The notes under the pieces: model-generated | Databases searched by the model: none | Told to the model about the DNA's origin: nothing | Seen by the model: only the letters and a program-made list of their open reading frames with translations | From: JAZNQL01 sp045531205 | Lineage (GTDB): Bacteria; Bacillota; Clostridia; UMGS1883; UMGS1540 | Assembly (NCBI GenBank): GCA_045531205.1 | Contig: JAZSDN010000052.1 | Span: 23,268-87,267, forward strand | Length of the DNA stretch: 64,000 nucleotides | Reading direction: 5' to 3' | Shown: positions 8,446 to 16,531 of the stretch, piece after piece | How positions within the stretch are numbered: position 1 is the first letter of the stretch | How the letters are laid out: each line of letters starts with the position of its first letter | Made by a program: the position numbers and the translations under genes

Positions 8446-8474
8446 AGTATACCACATAAAAAGCCTTATTTCAA
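8446..8474 (-). promoter_or_regulatory. Sigma-A-type promoter for the candidate RNA
   Basis: On the minus strand TTGAAA (8474-8469) and TATACT (8451-8446) are separated by exactly 17 bases. Transcription should start near 8440. No gene on the minus strand follows before the terminator at 8053. Confidence 0.7.
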
Positions 8475-8538
8475 TTGACATTTTATAAAAAGTTTTTGTC
8501 CACGATTTGTTTAATAGGGAGAAAATCTCAAAAACCTA

Positions 8539-8568
8539 TTTACAAACACTAAAACTTTATGTTATAAT
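8539..8568 (+). promoter_or_regulatory. Divergent sigma-A-type promoter
   Basis: TTTACA (8539-8544), an 18-base spacer ending in TGT, then TATAAT (8563-8568), an extended -10 form. It points rightward into a stretch that holds only palindromes (8575-8805) and no protein gene. Confidence 0.5.
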
Positions 8569-8574
8569 TATTTT

Positions 8575-8805
8575 GTTGGTGTTTTGAAAAACGCCTTTAA
8601 TTTTAAGGAGCTGTAAAAAATTATTTTTTTACAGCTCCTTCTTTAGGGGATAGGAAAAAATGTTCAGAATGGACAAACTGAGCTACAGCAAGGCTTTGCC
8701 TTGCTGTAGGATACCCGAAGGCGTACAAAGGTACGTCGAGAGGCGAAGTTTGTTCATAGCAAAAAACATAAATTTTCAAGAAAAAATCAAAAAATTGATT
8801 TTTTC
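8575..8805 (+). repeat. Cluster of palindromes, possible structured RNA or MITE-like remnant
   Basis: Within 230 bases downstream of the rightward promoter are: a hairpin AAGGAGCTGTAAAAAA / TTTTTTACAGCTCCTT (about 8606-8642); a closed unit with outer stem TGGACAAACT (8670-8679) / AGTTTGTTCA (8747-8756) enclosing a 12-bp hairpin CTACAGCAAGGC-TTT-GCCTTGCTGTAG (8683-8709) and CGTAC-AAAG-GTACG (8722-8735); and an AT hairpin GAAAAAATCAA / TTGATTTTTTC (8780-8805). No frame of note is present. It could be a second small RNA, or a nonautonomous repeat; the sequence alone does not decide. Confidence 0.5.
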
Positions 8806-8860
8806 AACCTAATTTATCTGTTTATAAATTAGACTTACAAAGTGTTTTTCTTATATTTCT

Positions 8861-8894
8861 TTGTTTTTTGCGGTCTGGACTTTTTTTACATCCC
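8861..8894. repeat. 34-bp direct repeat, copy 1 (3' of the Na+/Pi symporter gene)
   Basis: This copy matches the one at 10759-10792 at 32 of 34 positions (core GCGGTCTGGAC here, GCGGTCTAGAC there). It begins 8 bases beyond the stop codon of the symporter gene on the minus strand. Confidence 0.8.
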
Positions 8895-8902
8895 CTTTGT
8901 TT

Positions 8903-10651
8903 TTAATCTTCTATTAAATATTTTTGTGCGTAATCTGCATATTTTTTATCAAACTCTGCATTGTTCATTTTCATACTGCGTAAAGACTGATGTATATTCA
9001 TATTATTCTCTTGCGCGTCCATAATGCAAACGGCTATATTTGAACAATGGTCTGCGGTTCTTTCAAGGTTTGTAATAAGGTCTGCCCATACGAAGCCTGC
9101 TTCAATAGAACATTCTCCATTTTGAAGTCTTTGAATATGTCCGTTACGAAGTCTTGTTTTTAATCCATCGATAACCTGTTCCAAAGGCTCTACGTTGCGT
9201 GCTGCCTCTAAATCATTTTTAACAAAAGCATTATAGGACAAGGTAAGTATTTCGGAAACTGCACTGCAAAGAATGTTAAGTTCCTTTTGCGCCTCTTTGG
9301 TAAATGCCATATCTTTGCTTTTAAGTTCTTCGGCTGATTCTACAAGGTTTACGCTGTGGTCGGATATTCTTTCAAAATCTCCTATAACCTTTAAAAGCTT
9401 TGATACTGTAGCACTGTCGCTGTCACTTATCTGATGACCGCTGAGTTTAACAAGATATGTTCCTAAAATGTCTTCAAAGTGATCTGCCTTATCCTCGGCT
9501 TTACGGATTTCTTCCGCACTTTGGGAATCATACTTATTCAGCATATTAAGTCCTTTCTTTAATCCTGATACTGCAAGTTCTGCCATTTCGCACACCAAAT
9601 TACTGCAGCGTTCGAGTGCAATGGGAGGTGTTGTGAGTAATCTTTCGTCAAGTTCTGTAATAACTTCTTTTTTCTCCGTGTCAGGCACAAGTTTAATTGC
9701 AAGTTTTTCAAGCAAAGATGACATTGGCAAAAGAAGTACCGTACATGCAATATTAAATATTGAGTGTGATATTGCAATACCAAAATGTGATGCCGCAGAA
9801 TCAAGCAATACAGGTTTGAAAGCTACCGAGATTAAGCTGAATACTGAAAGCCAGATTACTGTACCTATAATATTGAATGACAAATGCACTATGGCTGCAC
9901 GTTTTGCATTTTTGTTTGTACCAAAGGATGAAAGAATTGCGGTTATACAGGTACCTATATTCTGCCCCATAATAATGGGAACTGCAGCTCCATAAGATAC
10001 CTGACCTGTAGCAGAAAGTGCCTGCAATATACCAACTGACGCTGAACTTGATTGTATGATTGCTGTAAGAACTGCCCCTACAAGTACACCTAAAACAGGG
10101 TTTTTAAACATTAAAAACATATTCTGAAAGGCAGGTACATCGGCAAGTCCTGAAACAGCGTCGCTCATTGTGTCCATTCCAAACATAAGCGTAGCAAACC
10201 CGAGTAAAATTGTACCTGTATCTTTTTTCTTGCTTGTTTTTGAGAACATTAAAAGTACTGTTCCTATTAAAGCAAGGACAGGTGTAAACGATGTAGGTTT
10301 TAGCAGCTTTAAAAACATATTACTGCTTGATATTCCGCCAAGGCTTAAAATCCACGAAGTTATGGTTGTACCTATATTTGCGCCCATTATAACACTGATG
10401 GACTGTTTCAAGGTCATAATTCCTGAGTTTACAAAGCCGACCACCATAACAGTTGTTGCAGAAGAACTTTGAATAACTGCAGTTACGCCAAGGCCTGTTA
10501 AAAAGCCTGCAAGCTTATTTTTGGTAAGTCTTTCAAGAACTTTTTTAAGACTTCCTCCCGCTCTGCGTTCCAATGCATCGCCCATTACGCTCATACCAAA
10601 AAGAAACAAGCATAAACCTCCGATAAGTGTTAACACGTCAAAAATATTCAT
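8903..10651 (-). CDS. Na+/phosphate symporter with C-terminal PhoU domain (NptA/YjbB type)
   Basis: 582 residues. The membrane half has the duplicated Na_Pi_cotrans motif, QSSSATTV at 61-68 and QSSSASVG at 200-207, between about eight hydrophobic segments. Residues from about 345 to 560 form a PhoU-like helical domain with two repeats. The protein should take up or balance inorganic phosphate using the Na+ gradient. AGAGGTG precedes the ATG. It lies downstream of a two-component system but is separated from it by a terminator hairpin, so the two are probably separately transcribed. The 34-bp repeats flank it. Confidence 0.92.
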   Translation of the reverse strand: MNIFDVLTLIGGLCLFLFGMSVMGDALERRAGGSLKKVLERLTKNKLAGFLTGLGVTAVIQSSSATTVMVVGFVNSGIMTLKQSISVIMGANIGTTITSWILSLGGISSSNMFLKLLKPTSFTPVLALIGTVLLMFSKTSKKKDTGTILLGFATLMFGMDTMSDAVSGLADVPAFQNMFLMFKNPVLGVLVGAVLTAIIQSSSASVGILQALSATGQVSYGAAVPIIMGQNIGTCITAILSSFGTNKNAKRAAIVHLSFNIIGTVIWLSVFSLISVAFKPVLLDSAASHFGIAISHSIFNIACTVLLLPMSSLLEKLAIKLVPDTEKKEVITELDERLLTTPPIALERCSNLVCEMAELAVSGLKKGLNMLNKYDSQSAEEIRKAEDKADHFEDILGTYLVKLSGHQISDSDSATVSKLLKVIGDFERISDHSVNLVESAEELKSKDMAFTKEAQKELNILCSAVSEILTLSYNAFVKNDLEAARNVEPLEQVIDGLKTRLRNGHIQRLQNGECSIEAGFVWADLITNLERTADHCSNIAVCIMDAQENNMNIHQSLRSMKMNNAEFDKKYADYAQKYLIED

Positions 10652-10725
10652 TTAGTCACCTCTTATGTATTTTTATTTACATTTGAAGTTTAACACATTT
10701 TTGGTTAAGATGCGGTTAAGAAGTA

Positions 10726-10760
10726 AAAAATCGGTACAAAAATTTTTTGCACCGATTTTT
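10726..10760 (-). terminator. Intrinsic terminator between the response regulator and symporter genes
   Basis: AAAAATCGGTAC / GCACCGATTTTT forms a stem with A/T-rich loop and T tracts on both strands, about 35 bases after the response regulator stop codon. Confidence 0.75.
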
Positions 10761-10792
10761 GTTTTTTGCGGTCTAGACTTTTTTGACATCCC
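10759..10792. repeat. 34-bp direct repeat, copy 2 (3' of the response regulator gene)
   Basis: 32 of 34 bases match copy 1 at 8861-8894. It starts 1 base after the response regulator stop codon and contains the 8-bp palindrome GTCTAGAC. Confidence 0.8.
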
Positions 10793-10793
10793 A

Positions 10794-11501
10794 TTACTCT
10801 TCATTTTCGCACATTCTGTAACCTACCCCAAGTTCATTTACAATATAGTTGTTTTGTCCCGGTTTTTCTCCGAATTTTTTTCGTATGTTTGCCATATTTA
10901 CCTGAAGCTTTTTTGTACTGTTTAAATCATTATATCCCCATATTGCTTTGATTATGGCACTGTAGGTCATAACCTTTCCTGAATGTTCTGACAAAAGGGC
11001 AATTATATTATATTCTGTCTGGGTAAGCTTTATTTGGACATTATCTATAAATACTCTTCTTGAGTCATAGTCTATAACCATTCCGTCTGATTTGAATTTC
11101 CCGCCGGGGAATCTTCCTTCTTCTGCACTGTGTCTGAAATTACGAAGAGCCGAACGGACTCTCGCAACAAGTTCTGCCGAGCCAAAGGGTTTTGTTATAT
11201 AATCATTTGCTCCCATATCAAGAGCGTCTACTTTGTCTTTTTCGTCGGTTCTTGCCGATAAAACTATTATGGGGGTAAGCGAATCCTTCCTGATTTTTCT
11301 TAAAAATGTGGTTCCGTCAAAATCAGGAAGTCCGAGGTCTAAAATTACAAGGTCGGGCAGATAAGAATCAAAAAGCATTTCCCCTTCTTTACAGGTTTTT
11401 GCAGAAATAGCCTGATAACCGTTTGTTTCCAAAAGAGTTGCAATGAGATTATTTATATTTTCTTCGTCTTCAATTATCAAAATTTTATACTTATTATTCA
11501 C
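10794..11501 (-). CDS. OmpR/KdpE-type response regulator
   Basis: 235 residues. Receiver domain with Glu11-Asp12, phospho-acceptor Asp55 in VILDLGLPD, and Lys104 in ITKPFG; winged-helix output domain from about 135, ending GVGYRM. The start is GTG at 11501, 7 bases after GAGGAG, and overlaps the kinase gene by 8 bases. The closest family pattern is KdpE, but no kdpFABC potassium pump is present in the window. The stop is followed at once by the 34-bp repeat and a terminator. Confidence 0.9.
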   Translation of the reverse strand: MNNKYKILIIEDEENINNLIATLLETNGYQAISAKTCKEGEMLFDSYLPDLVILDLGLPDFDGTTFLRKIRKDSLTPIIVLSARTDEKDKVDALDMGANDYITKPFGSAELVARVRSALRNFRHSAEEGRFPGGKFKSDGMVIDYDSRRVFIDNVQIKLTQTEYNIIALLSEHSGKVMTYSAIIKAIWGYNDLNSTKKLQVNMANIRKKFGEKPGQNNYIVNELGVGYRMCENEE

Positions 11502-12552
11502 TGTCCGACTCCTCTCTGTTTAATATAAAACGAAATTCACATCCTCCTCGTTTTAAGTTATGTGCAGAAATTTCTCCCCCGTGTGCTTTTATTATTGAAG
11601 AGCAAACAGACAAGCCTATACCTGCATTATTTTTTCTGCCGTCATAAGAAGTTTCTTCTGCAGAATAGCTGCCTGAAAAAATGCTCTTTATTTTTTCAGG
11701 CGGTATACCGCATCCGTTATCGGTTACTTCAAAAACTGCTTTTTGGGGTGACGAAAATACTTTTAAAGAAAGCTTTGTCATTCCTTCTGCGTGCTGTACT
11801 GAATTTTCGAGAATATTGATTAGCACCTGTTCTATAAGTATTGCATCCATAGGAATTACTATAAATTCTTCAGGAATATCAACCAAAACCTGCTGATTTG
11901 GATATCTTTTTTTGAATTTAACCAATACCGAATCAATAAGCTCGTCAAGAACTGTTTCGGTTTTTATAAGTGCTACATTTTCGTTATCGAGCTTTGTTAT
12001 TGATAAAAGGTTTTCAACCATTCGGTTAAGCCATTGCGAGTCCTCTTTTATTCCTACAAGCATACGTTTTATCTGCTCGTCACTGAGTTCTTTATAATGT
12101 TCCAAAATTGCCGAGCTTGAACCGTATATGGTTGTAAGCGGTGTTCTTAAATCATGTGAAACTGCACGCAAAAGATTTGCCTTCATTCGTTCTTTTTCAC
12201 TTTCGGCTTTTATTGCTTCGTTATTTTTTATTTTTGTTGTAAGCGAACAGGTAATAACTGTTACACCAAGTAAAATTGCTCCCGATATTATATTTTCGGG
12301 CATTGTAAAATCAAAATCAAAAAAAGGAAATGCAAACGCAAAGTTTACAGCAAGAACGCTTAAAAGTGCTGAAACTATCCCGAAAAGATATCCCTCGGTT
12401 ATTATAGAAGTTAAAAATGCTCCCATTACAAATATTGCAGGTATAAGTGATCTGTCCTGAAATATGTATTGAATAATAATACATAAAACAAAGCATGTAA
12501 AAAGTATTCCAAAAGTAATAAATGCGTTTTTTAAATTATTTGTTTTTTTCAT
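11494..12552 (-). CDS. Sensor histidine kinase, short KdpD-like (DUF4118 membrane sensor)
   Basis: 352 residues. Four hydrophobic segments between residues 10 and 105 form a DUF4118-type sensor, as in KdpD but without its large cytoplasmic N-terminal KdpD/USP domains. HisKA follows with VSHDLRTPLT (His133), then the N box around ILENSVQHA and G1 box DNGCGIPP. It should phosphorylate the adjacent regulator. It lies only 21 bases after the DUF2284 gene with its own AAGGGA site and no terminator between, so it may be transcribed with the corrinoid activase genes. The signal sensed is unknown. Confidence 0.88.
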   Translation of the reverse strand: MKKTNNLKNAFITFGILFTCFVLCIIIQYIFQDRSLIPAIFVMGAFLTSIITEGYLFGIVSALLSVLAVNFAFAFPFFDFDFTMPENIISGAILLGVTVITCSLTTKIKNNEAIKAESEKERMKANLLRAVSHDLRTPLTTIYGSSSAILEHYKELSDEQIKRMLVGIKEDSQWLNRMVENLLSITKLDNENVALIKTETVLDELIDSVLVKFKKRYPNQQVLVDIPEEFIVIPMDAILIEQVLINILENSVQHAEGMTKLSLKVFSSPQKAVFEVTDNGCGIPPEKIKSIFSGSYSAEETSYDGRKNNAGIGLSVCSSIIKAHGGEISAHNLKRGGCEFRFILNREESDSE

Positions 12553-12573
12553 ATAATTTTCCCTTGAATATTT

Positions 12574-13098
12574 TTAATATAAAACTGCTCCAAAATATGT
12601 AACGGTACATGCACCGTTAATATAATTCATATTACAGTTTTTTGCAAGCTTGGATACATTTATTGAATATGATTCAAGTGAGGGGAAAGCTTTTTTGGGG
12701 AAACGACATGGTATGCCTGTTTTTGCACCGCATTCTTCGCAGTTTGAACAGCCACCTGCCGAAAGAATTTGATAATTGGAAATTTTCTTTTCGCAAATGT
12801 TATATACTGCATTTATAAGTTCTTTAAAGTTCCTTTTAGCTTCGCCCATCCCTTCTATATCGAATGAATCTTCAAGCTTATATATTTTTTGAAAAACAAG
12901 AGCATTTTTATAATTCTTTGCCTTTTGTATAAGCTCTTCTGTTTTTCCCACAAATGGCGGACATGTATAATTTTTACCATAATTACCGCAAGAATTCATT
13001 TTGCACAAATCTATCAGTGATGGTTCAAACTCTATTTTTTGAGTTTCTATTAACGCTGTGTTATCGAATCCAAGCTTTTTTAAATCTTCAATAATCAT
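12574..13098 (-). CDS. DUF2284 cysteine-rich metal-binding protein
   Basis: 174 residues from the ATG at 13098, placed 4 bases after GAGGTG and 1 base after the stop of the upstream activase. Eight or more Cys occur in two groups: CKMNSCGNYGKNYTCPP near the N-terminus and GGCSNCEECGAKTGIPCRFP centrally, the hallmark of DUF2284, which probably binds metal or an iron-sulfur cluster. Family members often sit beside corrinoid-dependent methyltransferase genes. Direct coupling to the activase gene suggests a role in corrinoid reduction or electron supply; this is inference. Confidence 0.85.
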   Translation of the reverse strand: MIIEDLKKLGFDNTALIETQKIEFEPSLIDLCKMNSCGNYGKNYTCPPFVGKTEELIQKAKNYKNALVFQKIYKLEDSFDIEGMGEAKRNFKELINAVYNICEKKISNYQILSAGGCSNCEECGAKTGIPCRFPKKAFPSLESYSINVSKLAKNCNMNYINGACTVTYFGAVLY

Positions 13099-13099
13099 T

Positions 13100-14500
13100 T
13101 TACACCTCAAACATCATATTTTCTATATATTTATCCATAAAATAAGTATTATCAGCAAGAGAAAGTGTTTTTGCATCCTGCATGATTTTTTGTGAAAGCT
13201 CAAGATATTTTTTACTCTGCAAAATCATACCCGCTCCCATACCTGCTCCGTTTCCTATGCTTACGGCTTTTTGTGCAAGCTCCTTTGGAATAAGTCCTGT
13301 TATTACTGCACTTTCTATATTTAAAAAGCTGCCGAATCCACCTGCAATATAAAATGTTTCTATTTCGTCAAATGCAACCTTTGCTTCTTTAAGCAAAGCA
13401 TCTATTCCTGAAGCTATTGCCGATTTTGCAAGCTGATATTTTCTTATATCTTCAGGAGAAAGATATACATTCGTTTTGCCAAAATAAAATTTTTCTTCCA
13501 TATACCCCGTTTCATCTATTATTCCTTTTTGAAGCAATGCTGCAACTGCACTGACAAGACCGCTGCCGCATATCCCGAGAGCACTTTCTTTATCAATAGT
13601 TGTATATTCTATTTCTCCATCCAAAATTGAAACCTTATTTATTGCACCGGAGGCTGCTGTCATTCCGCACTCTATACCCGCTCCTTCAAAGCAGGGACCT
13701 GCTGCTGTTGAACAACAATATATTTTTTTATTATGTTTTAAAACCATTTCCCCGTTTGTTCCAATATCTACAAGGAGACTTGTTTCATCATTTAACATAC
13801 CGCTTGATAGTACAGCTGATGTAACGTCTGCTCCGATGTAAGCTGATGTACAGCTTACAAGATATGCATTCTCTTTCCATTCTCCAAAAAGTATACTTGC
13901 CCGATAAGGTGCTATGGCAAGTTCTTCGGGGTCATTTTTTGTAAGCAAATACATCATCGCTGTATTTGCACATATTACATATTTTTCAATTTTAAAGCCT
14001 TTTGTTATTTCTTCTATTGTGTCTTTAAGGCATAAAAACAGCTTGTCTTTTCCTCCGTTTTTAAAAAATGTTATTCTTGACACTACGTCTGCCCCAAACT
14101 GTACTTGCGGATTATTAACACATACAGCTTTTACCATTTTGCATTCAGGAAATTTATATATATAGCCTGCAATTGTAGTTGTCCCTATATCAATTGCTGC
14201 ACCATATCCTTCCAAAATCAGCGGGTCTTTTTCAAATTCATGCATAACGCCCTCGGTTATACCTTGAGTATATTTTATTTTTGTGGTATAATCAATTACA
14301 GCATCATTTTCTATATAAGTCTGGCAGGCAAGTACACTTTCTTCATTCAATATTATTTTACATTTTCCACATATACCTTTGCCTGCACACGGTTTTTGAA
14401 GTAAAAGCCCAAAATCCGAAAGCACTTCCGATGCAAGGATTTTTTGTTCATATTCACGTTCGAATTCTGCATCCGGTGTTTTTACTTTTATTTTAAACAT
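13100..14500 (-). CDS. Corrinoid activation/regeneration protein (RACo/RamA-like, 2Fe-2S plus DUF4445 ASKHA domain)
   Basis: 466 residues from the ATG at 14500, which has AGGAGG 8 bases upstream. An N-terminal ferredoxin domain holds a 2Fe-2S site (Cys38, Cys44, Cys47, Cys59). From about 100 an actin-like ATPase fold begins with AIDIGTTT (102-109), followed later by LVDIGTNGE and the C-terminal IAGGFGSF. Such proteins spend ATP to re-reduce the inactive Co(II) state of corrinoid proteins to Co(I). It is transcribed divergently from the PocR regulator and the corrinoid protein/methyltransferase genes, its expected partners. Confidence 0.9.
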   Translation of the reverse strand: MFKIKVKTPDAEFEREYEQKILASEVLSDFGLLLQKPCAGKGICGKCKIILNEESVLACQTYIENDAVIDYTTKIKYTQGITEGVMHEFEKDPLILEGYGAAIDIGTTTIAGYIYKFPECKMVKAVCVNNPQVQFGADVVSRITFFKNGGKDKLFLCLKDTIEEITKGFKIEKYVICANTAMMYLLTKNDPEELAIAPYRASILFGEWKENAYLVSCTSAYIGADVTSAVLSSGMLNDETSLLVDIGTNGEMVLKHNKKIYCCSTAAGPCFEGAGIECGMTAASGAINKVSILDGEIEYTTIDKESALGICGSGLVSAVAALLQKGIIDETGYMEEKFYFGKTNVYLSPEDIRKYQLAKSAIASGIDALLKEAKVAFDEIETFYIAGGFGSFLNIESAVITGLIPKELAQKAVSIGNGAGMGAGMILQSKKYLELSQKIMQDAKTLSLADNTYFMDKYIENMMFEV

Positions 14501-14578
14501 AACTATGCCCTCCTGTTTGTGCTTATACTGTATCAAATTTAACACAATTTTTCCAGATAGTAAAGACAATTATAAAAT

Positions 14579-14600
14579 ATTTTACAAAAAATCGTAAAAT
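14579..14600. promoter_or_regulatory. Inverted repeat in divergent corrinoid control region
   Basis: ATTTTAC (14579-14585) and GTAAAAT (14594-14600) form a 7-bp palindromic pair with an 8-base centre, midway between the divergent activase and PocR-regulator genes. It is a plausible operator for the neighbouring regulator; the AT-rich context makes chance occurrence possible. Confidence 0.35.
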
Positions 14601-14657
14601 GTTTCTATATTTTTATAATAAAAACAGGTAAAATATTGTTTGAAAGGATGAGTTGCA

Positions 14658-15779
14658 ATGCTGAAAAAATATATGAATCATTTTTCTGCTTTATTTGGCA
14701 TTGACTTTAATCTGTTTGATGTTAATTTAAAAGAATTTGATTGTTTTGAAAACACTTTTTGTTCACGATGCCCGAATCCCTGCAATCATAAAAACACACA
14801 TCTTTACGGATGTTATGAGTCTGTAAGATGGGATAATAAATATATTTATTACTGTCCTATGGATTTTATATTTATTGCAGTGCCTATGCTCGGAGAATTT
14901 GGGCTTTTAAACAGCGGTGTAATTGCAGGCCCCATTTTAATGGGTGAACTTTCTGATTTTAAAGAAACATTCTCTCTTCCACATCTGGAAACTTCAAAGG
15001 TAAATGATTTAGCTGAAATTTCGTCGGCTGTATTTTCAAACTATACCGAAAAAACAACCGAATCAACTTCTGACTTTTTGAATGTTGTATACCGTGAGCT
15101 TGAACTTTTGCCCGAAAGCGATAGCTATCCCCTTGACCTTGAAAAGCTTTTGCAAGCAGCTATAGTAAACGGTGACGGAAAAAGTGCAAGAGAATATTTG
15201 AACAGACTGCTTGGTGAGATATTTTTTCAGTCAAATGCTGATTTTTCGGTTATAAAGGCACGCGCCTTAGAGCTTTTGGTTTTGCTTTCGCGTTCTGCAA
15301 TTGAAGGCGGAGCCGATATTTCTCAAATTTTCAATTTGAACAACGATTATATTTATGAAATTAACCGATTTGATACATTAGAAGCTTTAAGCCTTTGGCT
15401 TTCAAGCGTTATAAACAGATTTATAAGCTATATTTTTGATTTGGGAGATGTAAAACACTCTGATATAATACACAAAATTACTGCTTATATCAAATCTAAC
15501 TATATGAACAAAATCACGCTAGATGATATCGCTGCTTATGTTTATATGAGTAAATCTTACATAAGCAAAATATTTAATGAAGAAATGAATATAAGCATAT
15601 CTTCGTTTGTAAATAAAATAAGAATTGAAAAAAGTAAAACCTTGCTTTTGGAAACATCTCTTTCCATTGCAGAGATTGCTCATCTTACAGGCTTTGAGGA
15701 TCAAAGCTATTTTACAAAGCAGTTTAAATTACTGACCGGATTTTCTCCAAAAAAATTCAAAGAAAAGCACGGTATATAA
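14658..15779 (+). CDS. PocR-domain AraC-family regulator of the corrinoid methyltransferase cluster
   Basis: 373 residues. The N-terminal half matches the PocR sensor: it starts with FSALFGIDFNLFDV and carries Cys35, Cys38, Cys42, Cys52 and Cys66 in a cysteine-rich loop. PocR domains are predicted to sense small hydrocarbon derivatives such as alcohols and diols. The C-terminal 270-370 has two helix-turn-helix units (DDIAAYVYMSKSYISKIF and IAHLTGFEDQSYFTKQFK). It lies 25 bases before the corrinoid protein gene and is divergent from the activase, so it probably activates the whole module when the methyl donor is present. Confidence 0.88.
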   Translation: MLKKYMNHFSALFGIDFNLFDVNLKEFDCFENTFCSRCPNPCNHKNTHLYGCYESVRWDNKYIYYCPMDFIFIAVPMLGEFGLLNSGVIAGPILMGELSDFKETFSLPHLETSKVNDLAEISSAVFSNYTEKTTESTSDFLNVVYRELELLPESDSYPLDLEKLLQAAIVNGDGKSAREYLNRLLGEIFFQSNADFSVIKARALELLVLLSRSAIEGGADISQIFNLNNDYIYEINRFDTLEALSLWLSSVINRFISYIFDLGDVKHSDIIHKITAYIKSNYMNKITLDDIAAYVYMSKSYISKIFNEEMNISISSFVNKIRIEKSKTLLLETSLSIAEIAHLTGFEDQSYFTKQFKLLTGFSPKKFKEKHGI

Positions 15780-15804
15780 TTTTTAAATAACGGAGGTAAA
15801 TAAA

Positions 15805-16443
15805 ATGGATATTTTAAACGAAATCAGTGCTCTTTTACAAAAAGGCAGAGTTCCGCTTGTTAAGGAACTTGTTGAACAGGCTTTAAACGAAGGAATTGCT
15901 CCCCAAAGCATTTTGGAAGACGGTTTGCTTTCAGGAATGTCTATAGTAGGCGAAAAGTTCAAGAAAAACGAAGTTTTTGTTCCTGAGGTTTTAATTGCTG
16001 CACGTGCCATGAATGCAGGTGTTGAAATTTTACGTCCGCACCTTATTGCTTCAGGCGTAAAAAGCCGCGGTACCGTTGTTATTGGCACTGTAAAAGGTGA
16101 CTTGCATGACATAGGCAAAAACATTGTTAAAATGATGCTTGAAGGAAAAGGACTTTCTGTTGTTGACCTCGGTGTTGACGTTGCCCCTGACACTTTTGTT
16201 GAAAAGGCTCAGGAAAACAATGCTGATATAATTTGCTGCAGTGCTTTGCTTACAACTACCATGGGCGAAATGAAATCTGTAGTTGAAAAAGCGAACGAAG
16301 CAGGTATTCGTGATAAAGTAAAAATTATGGTTGGCGGTGCTCCCGTTTCCCAGAGCTTTTGTGAAAGTATAGGTGCAGACTACTATACTCTTGATGCTGC
16401 AAGTGCGGCTGATGTAGCTCTTCAGATTTGTCAGAGCAAGTAA
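15805..16443 (+). CDS. Corrinoid (B12-binding) methyl carrier protein, MtbC/MtmC type
   Basis: 212 residues, typical length. Residues 1-85 are the helical cap domain of methionine-synthase-type B12 proteins. The Rossmann-like B12 domain then shows GTVKGDLHDIGKN, where Asp99-x-His101-x-x-Gly104 provides the cobalt ligand His101, and ends with a GGAPV loop. It accepts a methyl group from one methyltransferase and passes it to another. GGAGG is 9 bases upstream of the ATG. The two UroD-family methyltransferases follow after a terminator-like hairpin. Confidence 0.93.
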   Translation: MDILNEISALLQKGRVPLVKELVEQALNEGIAPQSILEDGLLSGMSIVGEKFKKNEVFVPEVLIAARAMNAGVEILRPHLIASGVKSRGTVVIGTVKGDLHDIGKNIVKMMLEGKGLSVVDLGVDVAPDTFVEKAQENNADIICCSALLTTTMGEMKSVVEKANEAGIRDKVKIMVGGAPVSQSFCESIGADYYTLDAASAADVALQICQSK

Positions 16444-16465
16444 TTAAAGACTTTATAAAAAGTTC

Positions 16466-16503
16466 AAAAGAGCATATTGCAATTTTTTAATATGCTCTTT
16501 TTG
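16466..16503 (+). terminator. Hairpin between corrinoid protein and methyltransferase genes
   Basis: AAAAGAGCATATT / AATATGCTCTTTT with a 10-base loop and following T run. It may end or attenuate transcription after the corrinoid protein gene, making the carrier more abundant than the methyltransferases. Confidence 0.7.
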
Positions 16504-16531
16504 TTATATTTAAAAATTATGAGGTGTTTTT

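Noticed and set aside
9559..10472. Long frames overlapping the Na+/Pi symporter
   Set aside because: They follow the shadow codon pattern of the real gene and have no start signals or domains.
10794..12552. Full Kdp potassium system
   Set aside because: Only a shortened KdpD-like kinase and regulator occur; no kdpA, kdpB or kdpC gene is present.
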